Positions 1 through 6,385 of a DNA stretch of 13,497 nucleotides are shown here, piece after piece. The DNA is from Flavobacteriales bacterium (lineage in GTDB: Bacteria > Bacteroidota > Bacteroidia > Flavobacteriales_D > Parvicellaceae): positions 1 to 13,497 of the forward strand of contig JALWSJ010000339.1 in assembly GCA_026993705.1 (NCBI GenBank), written 5' to 3'. A program made the translations under genes and the position numbers. Position 1 is the stretch's first letter, and the number at the start of each line of letters is the position of its first letter. The notes under the pieces were generated by a model that did no database searches, was not told the DNA's origin, and saw nothing but the letters and a program-made list of their open reading frames with translations.

Positions 1-32
1 TCATTGCACCCCGAAATAAGAAATTAGACATA

Positions 33-40
33 TATATTTG
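33..40 (+). promoter_or_regulatory. Bacteroidetes -7 promoter box before rplS
   Basis: TATATTTG matches the Bacteroidetes -7 consensus TAnnTTTG at every fixed base. A possible -33 TTG lies at 4-6, but the 26-bp spacing is longer than usual. The box ends only 6 nt before the rplS ATG at 47, so initiation at the normal distance would give almost no 5' leader. The match is seen directly; promoter activity is inferred. Confidence 0.55.
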
Positions 41-46
41 CACGTC

Positions 47-409
47 ATGGATATTATTAAAGAGATAGAAAACGAAATTAACGACATTAAAACGTTGCCG
101 GAATTTAAAGCCGGAGATACTGTAATCGTAGATTATAAAATTAAAGAGGGAGACAAAGAAAGAATCCAGTCTTTCCAAGGTGTTGTACTACAAAGAAGAG
201 GCTCGGGAGCTACTGAAACATTTACGGTTCGTAAATTGTCAGGAAATACAGCTGTGGAAAGAATATTTCCTGTAAATTCTCCTTTTATTGATAGTATCAA
301 AGTTACCAAAAAAGGTGCGGTTCGTAGAGCAAGAATTTTCTACTTGAGAGGACTGAGAGGAAAAGCTGCACGTATTAAAGAGAAAAAATACTACGGGGCT
401 AAAAAATAA
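47..409 (+). CDS. rplS: 50S ribosomal protein L19
   Basis: Bacterial ribosomal protein bL19 of the large subunit, which lies at the 30S-50S interface. The 120-residue product has the family pattern throughout: PEFKAGDTV near residues 18-26, the GVVLQRRGSG block near 45-54, TFTVRK, ERIFPVNSP and the basic C-terminal RRARIFYLRGLRGKAARIKEK. Length is normal for the family. The frame is open from a TTG at 38, but the ATG at 47 is the better start: it gives the usual L19 N-terminus, and the TTG lies inside the apparent -7 promoter box. It is followed 24 nt later by a strong intrinsic terminator and has its own upstream box, so it may be transcribed alone, although the window edge hides what lies upstream. 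In many bacteria rplS follows trmD; that cannot be checked here. Confidence 0.97.
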   Translation: MDIIKEIENEINDIKTLPEFKAGDTVIVDYKIKEGDKERIQSFQGVVLQRRGSGATETFTVRKLSGNTAVERIFPVNSPFIDSIKVTKKGAVRRARIFYLRGLRGKAARIKEKKYYGAKK

Positions 410-433
410 TTTTTTTAGTTTGATTTTTATAAC

Positions 434-467
434 AAAGCCTTTAGCAATTTTGCTAAGGGCTTTTTTT
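434..467 (+). terminator. Rho-independent terminator of rplS
   Basis: A 13-bp stem with one G-T wobble (AAAGCCTTTAGCA pairing with TGCTAAGGGCTTT) closes a four-base ATTT loop and runs into a T7 tract. It begins 24 nt after the rplS stop. The A-run on the 5' side makes it weakly bidirectional, but both neighbouring genes read rightward. Confidence 0.93.
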
Positions 468-522
468 GTTGTAGGTAATCAATTTCGTTGATGATTTGAC
501 GTATTTATCTCCTATAAATTAT

Positions 523-530
523 TACTTTCG
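523..530 (+). promoter_or_regulatory. Probable -7 promoter box of the metB-like gene
   Basis: TACTTTCG differs from TAnnTTTG at one fixed base and is followed by CA, a common context in this phylum. A TTG at 496-498 lies 24 bp upstream as a possible -33 element. Transcription would start near 536, giving a leader of about 16 nt before the ATG at 552. No strong Shine-Dalgarno is present. Confidence 0.5.
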
Positions 531-551
531 CAGGTATAAAAAATACAGAAA

Positions 552-1691
552 ATGAAATTTGGAACAAAAGTTATTCACGCGGGGTTAGAGCCTGATTCTG
601 CTACGGGTGCGATTATGACACCTATCTATCAAACATCTACGTATATACAAGATGGTGTAGGAAATCATAAAGGGTATGAGTATTCAAGAACATTAAATCC
701 GACAAGAAATGCTTTGGAAATTAATGTTGCCGCAATTGAAAACGGAAAATACGGAGCAGCTTTCGGTTCCGGGTTAGCGGCAATAGACTGCGTTATGAAA
801 ATGCTGAACCCTGGAGATGAAGTCATTTCTACGAATGATTTGTATGGAGGTACTTATCGCATATTTAAAACTATCTTTGAAAAATACGGAATTGTTTTTC
901 ACTTTGTTCCTATGGGAGAGGTTGAAAATGTATCCGAAAAAATCAATGATAAAACTAAGTTGATTTGGGTGGAAACGCCAACCAATCCAACGCTTCAAAT
1001 TATCGATATTAAAGCTTTGGCAAAATTAGCGAAAGAAAACAATATCTTATTAGCTGTTGATAATACATTTGCCACTCCGTATTTACAAAATCCTCTTGAT
1101 TTAGGTGCAGATATTGTGATGCACTCTGCTACTAAATATTTAGGAGGACATTCGGATGTGGTTATGGGAGTTTTAGTTGTAAAAGATGATGATTTAGCAA
1201 CCGAAATGTATCGCATTCAAAACAGTTCAGGAGCGGTATGCGGTCCTATGGATTCATTTTTAGTGCTTAGGGGAATTAAAACCTTGCACTTGAGAATGAA
1301 ACAACATTGTATAAACGGAAAAGCTATTGCAGAATTTTTACAAAGTCATCCCAAAGTAGAGAAGGTATATTGGCCTGGACTTATAACACACAAAAATCAC
1401 GATATTGCTAAAGAACAAATGCGAGATTTCGGAGGAATGGTATCGTTTACTTTGGCAGGAGATAAGTTAGAAGAAGCACTTGAAATAGTAAAAAATCTAA
1501 AACTATTTACCCTTGCCGAATCTTTAGGAGGCGTAGAATCTTTAGTAGGTCATCCTGCAACGATGACACACGCAGCTATACCAAAAGAAGAACGAGAAAA
1601 AAGTGGAGTAGTGGACACCCTTATCCGTTTGAGCGTAGGTGTGGAAGATACCGAAGACTTAATCGAAGATTTAAAAAATGCTTTAGCTTAA
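552..1691 (+). CDS. Cys/Met metabolism PLP enzyme (cystathionine gamma-synthase or gamma-lyase type)
   Basis: A fold-type I PLP enzyme of the transsulfuration family, 379 residues, close to the usual 380-400. Visible landmarks are YSR at 44-46 within GYEYSRTLNPTRNALE (phosphate contact from the neighbouring subunit and substrate region), the FGSGLAA loop at 71-77, YGG at 98-100, the pyridine-binding aspartate in AVDNTFATP (Asp170), the PLP lysine in SATKYLGGH (Lys195), and the C-terminal SLGGVESLVGHPATMTH block. The subfamily cannot be decided by eye: cystathionine gamma-synthase (MetB), cystathionine gamma-lyase (MccB/CTH) and O-acetyl or O-succinylhomoserine sulfhydrylases share these motifs. 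Cystathionine beta-lyase (MetC) is less likely because the RxGNPT-like segment reads TLNPT. The gene stands alone between two terminators, with its own promoter-like box, so context does not help choose between methionine synthesis and cysteine release. Confidence 0.93.
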   Translation: MKFGTKVIHAGLEPDSATGAIMTPIYQTSTYIQDGVGNHKGYEYSRTLNPTRNALEINVAAIENGKYGAAFGSGLAAIDCVMKMLNPGDEVISTNDLYGGTYRIFKTIFEKYGIVFHFVPMGEVENVSEKINDKTKLIWVETPTNPTLQIIDIKALAKLAKENNILLAVDNTFATPYLQNPLDLGADIVMHSATKYLGGHSDVVMGVLVVKDDDLATEMYRIQNSSGAVCGPMDSFLVLRGIKTLHLRMKQHCINGKAIAEFLQSHPKVEKVYWPGLITHKNHDIAKEQMRDFGGMVSFTLAGDKLEEALEIVKNLKLFTLAESLGGVESLVGHPATMTHAAIPKEEREKSGVVDTLIRLSVGVEDTEDLIEDLKNALA

Positions 1692-1714
1692 AGATTTAAA
1701 GAGAGTCAAACAAT

Positions 1715-1744
1715 AAAAGCCTGTCCATTCGGATGGGCTTTTTT
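1715..1744. terminator. Intrinsic terminator after the metB-like gene, probably bidirectional
   Basis: AAAAGCCTGTCC pairs with GGATGGGCTTTT (12 bp including two G-T wobbles) around an ATTC loop and is followed by further T residues. The A-run on the left arm gives a U-tract when read on the minus strand. The stop codon of the minus-strand small reading frame at 1746 abuts it, so it could end transcripts from both sides. Confidence 0.88.
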
Positions 1745-1745
1745 G

Positions 1746-1871
1746 TTATTCTCTAAAGCTATTAAAATAATCGTGCATAGATTTACAAAACGACAAGATT
1801 ATTCCTAATGCCAACAACAAGTAAATTCCTCCAACAACAATTTGTAGAATTATGTCTATTAAAAACTGCAT
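1746..1871 (-). CDS. Possible small single-span membrane protein, unrecognised
   Basis: A 41-residue reading frame, not recognised as a known family. Residues about 3-28 are almost entirely hydrophobic (IVVGGIYLLLALGIILS core), followed by a short polar tail with Lys30, His33 and Asp34, so it would make one transmembrane helix. The ATG at 1871 is preceded on its strand by AGGA 11 nt upstream. An in-frame ATG at 1928 would extend it to 60 residues, but the extra N-terminus is polar and less plausible. The stop abuts the bidirectional terminator, which favours a real transcript. No clear TAnnTTTG box was found upstream. It could equally be chance translation of AT-rich DNA. Confidence 0.3.
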   Translation of the reverse strand: MQFLIDIILQIVVGGIYLLLALGIILSFCKSMHDYFNSFRE

Positions 1872-1960
1872 AATCAATTTAATCCTACATTCGCAAGTGA
1901 TTTCATTATGAAAAGTCAAAATACGCATTAGTATTGGTCTAGTCCCGTTTTGTGGTACTT

Positions 1961-2050
1961 AAGCGTAGCCTTAGCTACGGCGAGTATCGAAAAATCGGGG
2001 TTTCCAATAATGATGCGGATTTTGGCTTTGGAATAGAATTTCACTAGCAG
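1961..2050 (+). repeat. Interspersed repeat, copy A of the ~90-bp tailed hairpin
   Basis: This segment aligns without gaps to 6880-6969 with about 14 mismatches in 90 positions. It starts with a hairpin, CGTAGC-CTTA-GCTACG at 1964-1979, and continues with a shared tail containing GAGTATCGAAAAA, CCAATAATGATG and GGAATAGAATTTCACT. It is intergenic, upstream of the oxygenase gene. The surrounding 1872-2138 stretch holds only this repeat and the promoter box at 2108. Confidence 0.8.
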
Positions 2051-2107
2051 ATGTAATGTTTTATCTTTCCTGTTTGGTAAGATACGGTAAAAAATCAAAT
2101 TATGTGC

Positions 2108-2115
2108 TATATTTG
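2108..2115 (+). promoter_or_regulatory. -7 promoter box of the oxygenase gene
   Basis: TATATTTG is an exact match to TAnnTTTG, 23 nt before the ATG at 2139. The nearest upstream TTTG (2073-2076) is too far (31 bp) to be a standard -33 element, so only the -7 half is supported. A weak AAGG lies at 2125-2128. Confidence 0.5.
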
Positions 2116-2138
2116 GGCAAATTTAAGGTACTTATCAA

Positions 2139-3092
2139 ATGAACACACCAAAAGGAATTCCATCGGTTGATTTAAATGATTTTCTATCAAACGATAATAA
2201 AAGGAAAGAAAAATTTATTCAGGAAATCGGAAAAGCTTACGAAGAAATAGGTTTTGTTGCCGTTCGCAATCACGGAATAGAGGAGAGGTTGATAGCAGAT
2301 TTTTATGCTCGTGTTAGGGATTTTTTCGCTTTACCAACTGAAGAAAAAGCAAAATACGAAATTGAAGGTATTGGCGGACAAAGAGGATACACTTCCTTCG
2401 GAAAAGAACACGCAAAACACCGAAAAGCAGGAGATTTAAAAGAGTTTTGGCACTTCGGGCAATTTGTGGAGGACGATGACCCAATAAAAGAAATTTATCC
2501 GGAAAATATCAACGTGTCAGAAGTTTCGGAATTTTTACCTAAAGGAAAAGAAGCCTTTCAAACCTTTGAAAAAACCGGTAGGAAATTATTGAGTGCGATA
2601 GCTTTATATTTAGGAGTAGAAGAAAACTTTTTTGACCCATACATTCACAACGGAAACAGCATATTGCGTCCCATTCATTATCCGCCAATCGTCAATCCCG
2701 AACACGATGCAGTACGAGCCGGAGAACACGAAGACATTAATTTAATAACCTTATTAGTCGGTGCGTCGGCAGATGGATTACAGGTTTTGAATAAGAAAAA
2801 TGAATGGGTGTCGGTAACCTCAATTGAAAATCATATCGTGGTCAATGTCGGAGATATGTTACAACGCCTTACTAATAATAAATTGCGTTCAACAACTCAC
2901 CGCGTTGTCAATCCTCCTAAAGAAAAATGGCATGAAGACCGTTATTCAATCCCATTTTTCTTGCATCCTCGCCCCGATATGCCATTAAATTGTTTGCCTG
3001 AATGTATAGACGAAAACCATCCTAAACAATACGAAGATATAACTGCGGGAGAGTATCTGAACGAACGATTAAAAGCAATAGGGTTGTTGTAA
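2139..3092 (+). CDS. Isopenicillin N synthase-family Fe(II)/2-oxoglutarate-dependent dioxygenase
   Basis: A cytosolic non-haem iron oxygenase of the IPNS/2OG-Fe(II) family, 317 residues, normal for the family. The N-terminal DIOX_N region (about 6-120) includes GFVAVRNHGI at 38-47 and RGYTSFGKE at 82-90. The double-stranded beta-helix core has the iron facial triad: His197 and Asp199 in GEHEDINLITLL, and His254 in STTHRVVNPP. The 2-oxoglutarate carboxylate-binding RxS is Arg268-Tyr-Ser270 in DRYSIPFFLHP. All catalytic ligands are intact, so an active enzyme is likely. The substrate is unknown: the family covers antibiotic, ethylene-forming, flavonoid and many uncharacterised bacterial enzymes, and no biosynthetic neighbours are present. 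It has its own -7 box and is followed 11 nt after the stop by the structured ~150-bp element at 3104. Confidence 0.93.
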   Translation: MNTPKGIPSVDLNDFLSNDNKRKEKFIQEIGKAYEEIGFVAVRNHGIEERLIADFYARVRDFFALPTEEKAKYEIEGIGGQRGYTSFGKEHAKHRKAGDLKEFWHFGQFVEDDDPIKEIYPENINVSEVSEFLPKGKEAFQTFEKTGRKLLSAIALYLGVEENFFDPYIHNGNSILRPIHYPPIVNPEHDAVRAGEHEDINLITLLVGASADGLQVLNKKNEWVSVTSIENHIVVNVGDMLQRLTNNKLRSTTHRVVNPPKEKWHEDRYSIPFFLHPRPDMPLNCLPECIDENHPKQYEDITAGEYLNERLKAIGLL

Positions 3093-3103
3093 AATAGATT
3101 GTT

Positions 3104-3255
3104 GGGCGTTCCCATTACGGCATAAAACTATTATTGCGTTCCAACGCAAAAATAGTTTAACGCCGTAAAGGTCGGGCTATCACTACTCACTCTTTTGGTT
3201 TGCATATATGCAACAAACCAAAAGGAGTTCAAACACGCCGTTCTATCCCTAACGC
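3104..3255 (+). repeat. Structured ~150-bp interspersed element, copy 1 (ends GGGCGTT...CCCTAACGC)
   Basis: This element is repeated in inverted orientation at 10869-11018. Its ends contain complementary GCGTT and AACGC. Inside are a long imperfect hairpin (3115-3168; TTACGGC/GCCGTAA, AAACTATT/AATAGTTT, TTGCGT/ACGCAA), a block identical in both copies (3171-3192), and a second hairpin CTTTTGGTTTG/CAAACCAAAAG (3192-3224) whose loop contains the perfect palindrome TTGCATATATGCAA (3200-3213). Between the copies the first hairpin differs almost completely in sequence but keeps its fold, whereas the rest is nearly identical. It begins 11 nt after the oxygenase stop codon on the same strand, so it would be part of that transcript's 3' region. 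I know of no established function for it. Confidence 0.85.
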
Positions 3256-3276
3256 GAGCGAAATTGGCGGATAGAA

Positions 3277-3350
3277 AGTGAATTTTTGGTTTCTTTGACG
3301 ATGAATAAAAATTTTGCATAGCACCCGCTATGGAAAATTTTTATGAAGAG
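3277..3350 (+). repeat. Interspersed repeat with 40-nt hairpin, copy C
   Basis: This stretch matches the reverse complement of about 6763-6840, including the shared GACGATGAATAAAA. The core is a long hairpin at 3305-3344: an AT-rich outer stem (TAAAAATTTT against AAAATTTTTA), a G-G mismatch, CATAGC, loop ACCC, and GCTATG. In the other copy the outer stem differs but still pairs and the G-G mismatch is kept. Confidence 0.8.
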
Positions 3351-3407
3351 ATTATTTACAATTTGGGTATAAAAGTGAAATTAAATTATTTTCTTTTCAA
3401 TCTAGGC

Positions 3408-3447
3408 ATTTTTAAGAAGCATAGCCGTAGCTATGGTTCGCAAAAAT
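3408..3447 (+). repeat. Interspersed hairpin of the CATAGC family
   Basis: CATAGC-CGTA-GCTATG (3420-3435) is flanked by the same G-G mismatch (3419 and 3436), GAA/TTC pairs, a 2x2 internal loop and ATTTTT/AAAAAT outer pairs. A further inverted pair, TTCTTTTCA (3391-3399) and TGAAAAGAA (3462-3470), encloses it. It resembles the hairpin at 3305-3344 in size and build but has a different flanking sequence. Confidence 0.7.
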
Positions 3448-3555
3448 AACGACGAGTGAAATGAAAAGAACTAATTTTTAACTTATAGACAATCTGTAAT
3501 TAACCTCTACTAAGGATAAGGAATTAAAAAACGCTTTATATCGTCTATTTTGCTC

Positions 3556-3680
3556 GCGTTAGGGATTCCAACTAACGTTAAAATATAACACTAAAAATCA
3601 ATGGATTATGAAATTACCTAAATTTTTACGTTAGCTCAAAAACTCAACTGTTTTTACAGTTGTTTAATAATCCCTAACGC
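3556..3680. repeat. 125-bp foldback element with 12-bp terminal inverted repeats
   Basis: GCGTTAGGGATT (3556-3567) is the exact reverse complement of AATCCCTAACGC (3669-3680). Nested inside are CTAACGT/ACGTTAG (3572-3578 and 3628-3634) and a short hairpin CAACTGT-TTTT-ACAGTTG (3645-3662) followed by T residues. The ends match the 3' terminus of the ~150-bp element, but the interior differs, so it may be a related or decayed form. It looks MITE-like in shape. It encodes nothing recognisable. With 3681-3773 it completes the gene-free stretch before the next gene. Confidence 0.6.
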
Positions 3681-3773
3681 AAAATGTGATAAGAGCAAAA
3701 AAAACAGCTAAAAAATCTTATCCGGATATTTGGTACTTATCTTGATTATGTAGAGTAAATAGAATAATAAAAA

Positions 3774-6134
3774 ATGACAAAATACAGCTTACTTACATTT
3801 CTACTTAGTCTTTTGTTCTATGCAAAAGCACAAAACGTGATGCTTACTCCCGAAGAGCGAGCTTATATGTACCACGTTGTAGAAAAAAGCCCGGTGTTAA
3901 AACGAAATATGGGCGATTTGTTTCATTATCGTGGTGATACCGTCTATTACAAATTTAAGCTAAAAGGAGGAAAATACGATTCCATTATAGACTTCGATTC
4001 CATCGAGCAAAAAATCATCTACGAACCCTCTTTGCTGACAATTAATTCTTATGAGTTTGCAACTATTGAAAATGGAATATTAGCGGAATTGTCTTCTAAA
4101 TTAGCCTTACAATCTTTATACAGAGAACTCAAAAGAAGAAATGAACAAAAGATAGAGGGAATGTCTAACCGCGTTTATACGAATTTTTTATACCATTTAA
4201 CATCAAACTTACCAGCCAAAGCTACTCGTTACCGAAACGAAAAGGAAGAGCCCATTCCATTAGTTATCGACCTCTTAGACCCGAATTTATCTTTTTACGA
4301 AAGAGCAAGTAGTCTAAGTCAAGTACAGAGCTTTAATCAAGCCGAGCAACAACAAGTAATGGACGCTATTTTTTCGGCTACTCAAATCTATATTCAAGAT
4401 AAAGGCGAAGAATATTTCAGTAAGATTGGTGGTCGAGGAGATTTTTATAGTTTTCTGTTGGCTGCCGGAGACGGAAGTTCTACTTCAGGATTGCTAAACG
4501 AACGCGAGTTGGCTAGAACAGGAAAACACAAAATAGGAAAACCTAAAGGAATAGGTCTATTTACGTACGAAACAAGGTTTATAACCCACAAAGGAAATTA
4601 TCAAACGTTATCACCTAACCAATCCGTTCAAACTGAGTTTTCAACCATAGACGGAAGCGAAATAACCAATCTTCACTTAAATATGTGGGGATTTAACAAG
4701 CAACTGCAAACGACGGTAGTCATTCGTCATAAAGATTCGGTTTATTTGCTATATGCCTCAAAAATAAGTAAAGAATTAAGTCCTGATACTACTTTCGGAA
4801 AAGGTAGTACGATTCACAGTATTATTTATAAGTTAGAACACAAAAGTATTCCCGATTTGGATGAAGAAATAAATGGAAAAGAAGGTCTAAAGTTTAAATT
4901 GGAAGAAGCTAAAAAAGCGAAGCAACTAAATCTAATCAAAATTAAAGAAACCGAAATAGCTCTAAAAGGAGGTACGCAAAAAAATCATAAACTAAAGAAA
5001 AAAAATAAAGTCGTAACCCGTCAAAACGGGCAAGAGCACGTACATAAATCAAGAGGGAAAATAAAGACCTTGCAACGAAAGTATGCGTACCTGATTAACC
5101 GGCAAGCACAAATAGAAAAAATACAGGCTTCCGCCGATGCGGAGTTACGTGAAGAAGAAGAGCGTTTGCAACGTTTTAGAAGTCGTTTGCTCGAATTAAA
5201 AGGTTTTATAGATGGCGTACAACTTCAATACAATCGCTTTGGATATGTTTATACGTTTGCCGATGGTTGTACTTTTAATAGTTTTACTCAAAATTTCAAA
5301 ATTCCCGATTCCTTAAAAATGAAAGATTTTTCGGTACGCTTGGTAACCATTGGTCCAGACGCTATGAGTAAAAGAGTAGATGAAATTCAGTTGTTGACCA
5401 ACGTAACCACCGGTAAGCCCGAAGATTTGCAAGTTCATAATTTTAACCTGTCGTTTAACGATGTGTTCGATACGGATAGTTACAGAATAAAAAAATTAAA
5501 CACCAAAGAAACCGATCGTTTTGAATTAAGTAAATTAATGTACGAAGCCTTGATAACCGATAAAGATTTACTATTTGATTTAAAAGGAAATGGAGTCGGT
5601 AAAAAAGTAGGTGATTCAATAGTTGTTTCTACGGATAAGGAATTGAAAAACTATCCCGGTGAAACCAAAGAAGAGCAACAAACCAATAAGCAAAACTTGG
5701 AGTTTAAGGAATTGAGAAAAACAATGTTATCAATGCAAGAAACTTCTGAAGCTGTTGTCTTAAAAATAGAAAGTTTTACTGATCCTGTTCAATCCAATTT
5801 TTCCAAGAAAAACATAACGGTACAACCTCTAAAGGAAAAATATAAATTAACCGAAAATCAGCTGTTAAGTGCTTTTAGAACGTATGCGGTATTTGAGAAG
5901 TTTTACGGAGAATTATTGCGTTCCGTGTATTTTCATTATAGTGGAAAAGAACGAGAAAAGTTATTAGATTTATTACAAAAGAAATTCGAAAAAGGATTTA
6001 TTTTAGTTAATAACAAAAAAATCCCGCTAAAAGAGTTTGATAAACTTTTACATATAGAAGATTCATACTATGAAATTAAACTAAATCAACTAAAAGCAGA
6101 AGAAGATAAAATCAAGGTATTGTTAGCGTTTTAA
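3774..6134 (+). CDS. Large exported coiled-coil protein of unknown function
   Basis: I do not recognise a family for this 786-residue protein. Residues 1-19 form a typical signal peptide (hydrophobic LLTFLLSLLFYA, AKA before the predicted cut at Gln20), so it should enter the periplasm or reach the outer membrane. No lipobox cysteine and no type IX C-terminal domain are visible. Residues about 40-350 look globular, with beta-prone stretches such as TTVVIRHKDSVYLLYASKI. Residues about 362-478 are strongly charged and heptad-like (runs of Lys, Glu, Gln), indicating a coiled coil, with a very basic KLKKKNK patch near 406-412. A second mixed region follows (about 485-620), and the C-terminus (680-786) is helical and charged. 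The ATG at 3774 is chosen because it places the signal peptide at the N-terminus. GATATTTG at 3725-3732 is a one-off match to the -7 box. Its stop overlaps the converging yoeB stop by 4 bases. Confidence 0.88.
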   Translation: MTKYSLLTFLLSLLFYAKAQNVMLTPEERAYMYHVVEKSPVLKRNMGDLFHYRGDTVYYKFKLKGGKYDSIIDFDSIEQKIIYEPSLLTINSYEFATIENGILAELSSKLALQSLYRELKRRNEQKIEGMSNRVYTNFLYHLTSNLPAKATRYRNEKEEPIPLVIDLLDPNLSFYERASSLSQVQSFNQAEQQQVMDAIFSATQIYIQDKGEEYFSKIGGRGDFYSFLLAAGDGSSTSGLLNERELARTGKHKIGKPKGIGLFTYETRFITHKGNYQTLSPNQSVQTEFSTIDGSEITNLHLNMWGFNKQLQTTVVIRHKDSVYLLYASKISKELSPDTTFGKGSTIHSIIYKLEHKSIPDLDEEINGKEGLKFKLEEAKKAKQLNLIKIKETEIALKGGTQKNHKLKKKNKVVTRQNGQEHVHKSRGKIKTLQRKYAYLINRQAQIEKIQASADAELREEEERLQRFRSRLLELKGFIDGVQLQYNRFGYVYTFADGCTFNSFTQNFKIPDSLKMKDFSVRLVTIGPDAMSKRVDEIQLLTNVTTGKPEDLQVHNFNLSFNDVFDTDSYRIKKLNTKETDRFELSKLMYEALITDKDLLFDLKGNGVGKKVGDSIVVSTDKELKNYPGETKEEQQTNKQNLEFKELRKTMLSMQETSEAVVLKIESFTDPVQSNFSKKNITVQPLKEKYKLTENQLLSAFRTYAVFEKFYGELLRSVYFHYSGKEREKLLDLLQKKFEKGFILVNNKKIPLKEFDKLLHIEDSYYEIKLNQLKAEEDKIKVLLAF

Positions 6135-6385
6135 TAATGCTTCCTGCACGACAGAATAATTAAGGTATCATTCTCAAATTTATAAACTAGACGGTGTTCA
6201 ATGTCAATCCTTCGAGACCACCAATCGGAAAGGCTGTGTTTTAAGGGCTCCGGTTTTCCTAATCCTTCAAATGGTGTTCTCATTGTGTCCTTGATTAAAG
6301 CGTTGATTTTTTTTACAATTTTTTTATCTGTCTTTTGCCAATAAGAATAGTCTTCCCAACCTTCCTCAATCCAAAGTAACTTCAT
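6131..6385 (-). CDS. yoeB: YoeB/Txe-family mRNA interferase toxin
   Basis: A type II toxin of the RelE superfamily that binds the ribosome and cleaves mRNA at the A site. At 84 residues it has the same length as Escherichia coli YoeB, and the known catalytic set is intact: Glu46 (GKPEPLKH), Arg65 (EHRLVY), and the C-terminal His83-Tyr84. The hallmark segments IVKKINALIKDTMRTPFEG, GKPEPLKH and SRRIDIEHRLVY are all present, so it should be active. The start codon overlaps the yefM stop as ATGA, implying translational coupling with the antitoxin made first. The gene has no space for its own 3' terminator, because its stop codon (6131-6133) overlaps that of the converging 786-residue gene. Confidence 0.97.
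   Translation of the reverse strand: MKLLWIEEGWEDYSYWQKTDKKIVKKINALIKDTMRTPFEGLGKPEPLKHSLSDWWSRRIDIEHRLVYKFENDTLIILSCRKHY

Larger units (their letters stand above)
3245..3566. repeat. Perfect 15-bp inverted repeat bracketing a repeat-rich segment
   Basis: ATCCCTAACGCGAGC at 3245-3259 is the exact reverse complement of 3552-3566. The left arm is the 3' end of the ~150-bp element and the right arm is a second copy of that end in opposite orientation. The enclosed ~290 bp contain two hairpins of the CATAGC family and no plausible gene. Confidence 0.75.

Noticed and set aside
38..46. TTG at 38 as the rplS start codon, giving a 123-residue protein
   Set aside because: The TTG lies inside the TATATTTG promoter-like box, and the ATG at 47 gives the expected L19 N-terminus.
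3104..3255. CRISPR-like or attachment-site interpretation of the repeat pairs
   Set aside because: Copies are dispersed and inverted rather than tandem with spacers, and there is no cas gene, integrase or tRNA gene nearby.
3131..3319. 62-codon minus-strand reading frame across the repeat element
   Set aside because: It is translated straight through the structured repeat and its hairpins, and shows no protein-like composition or start signal.
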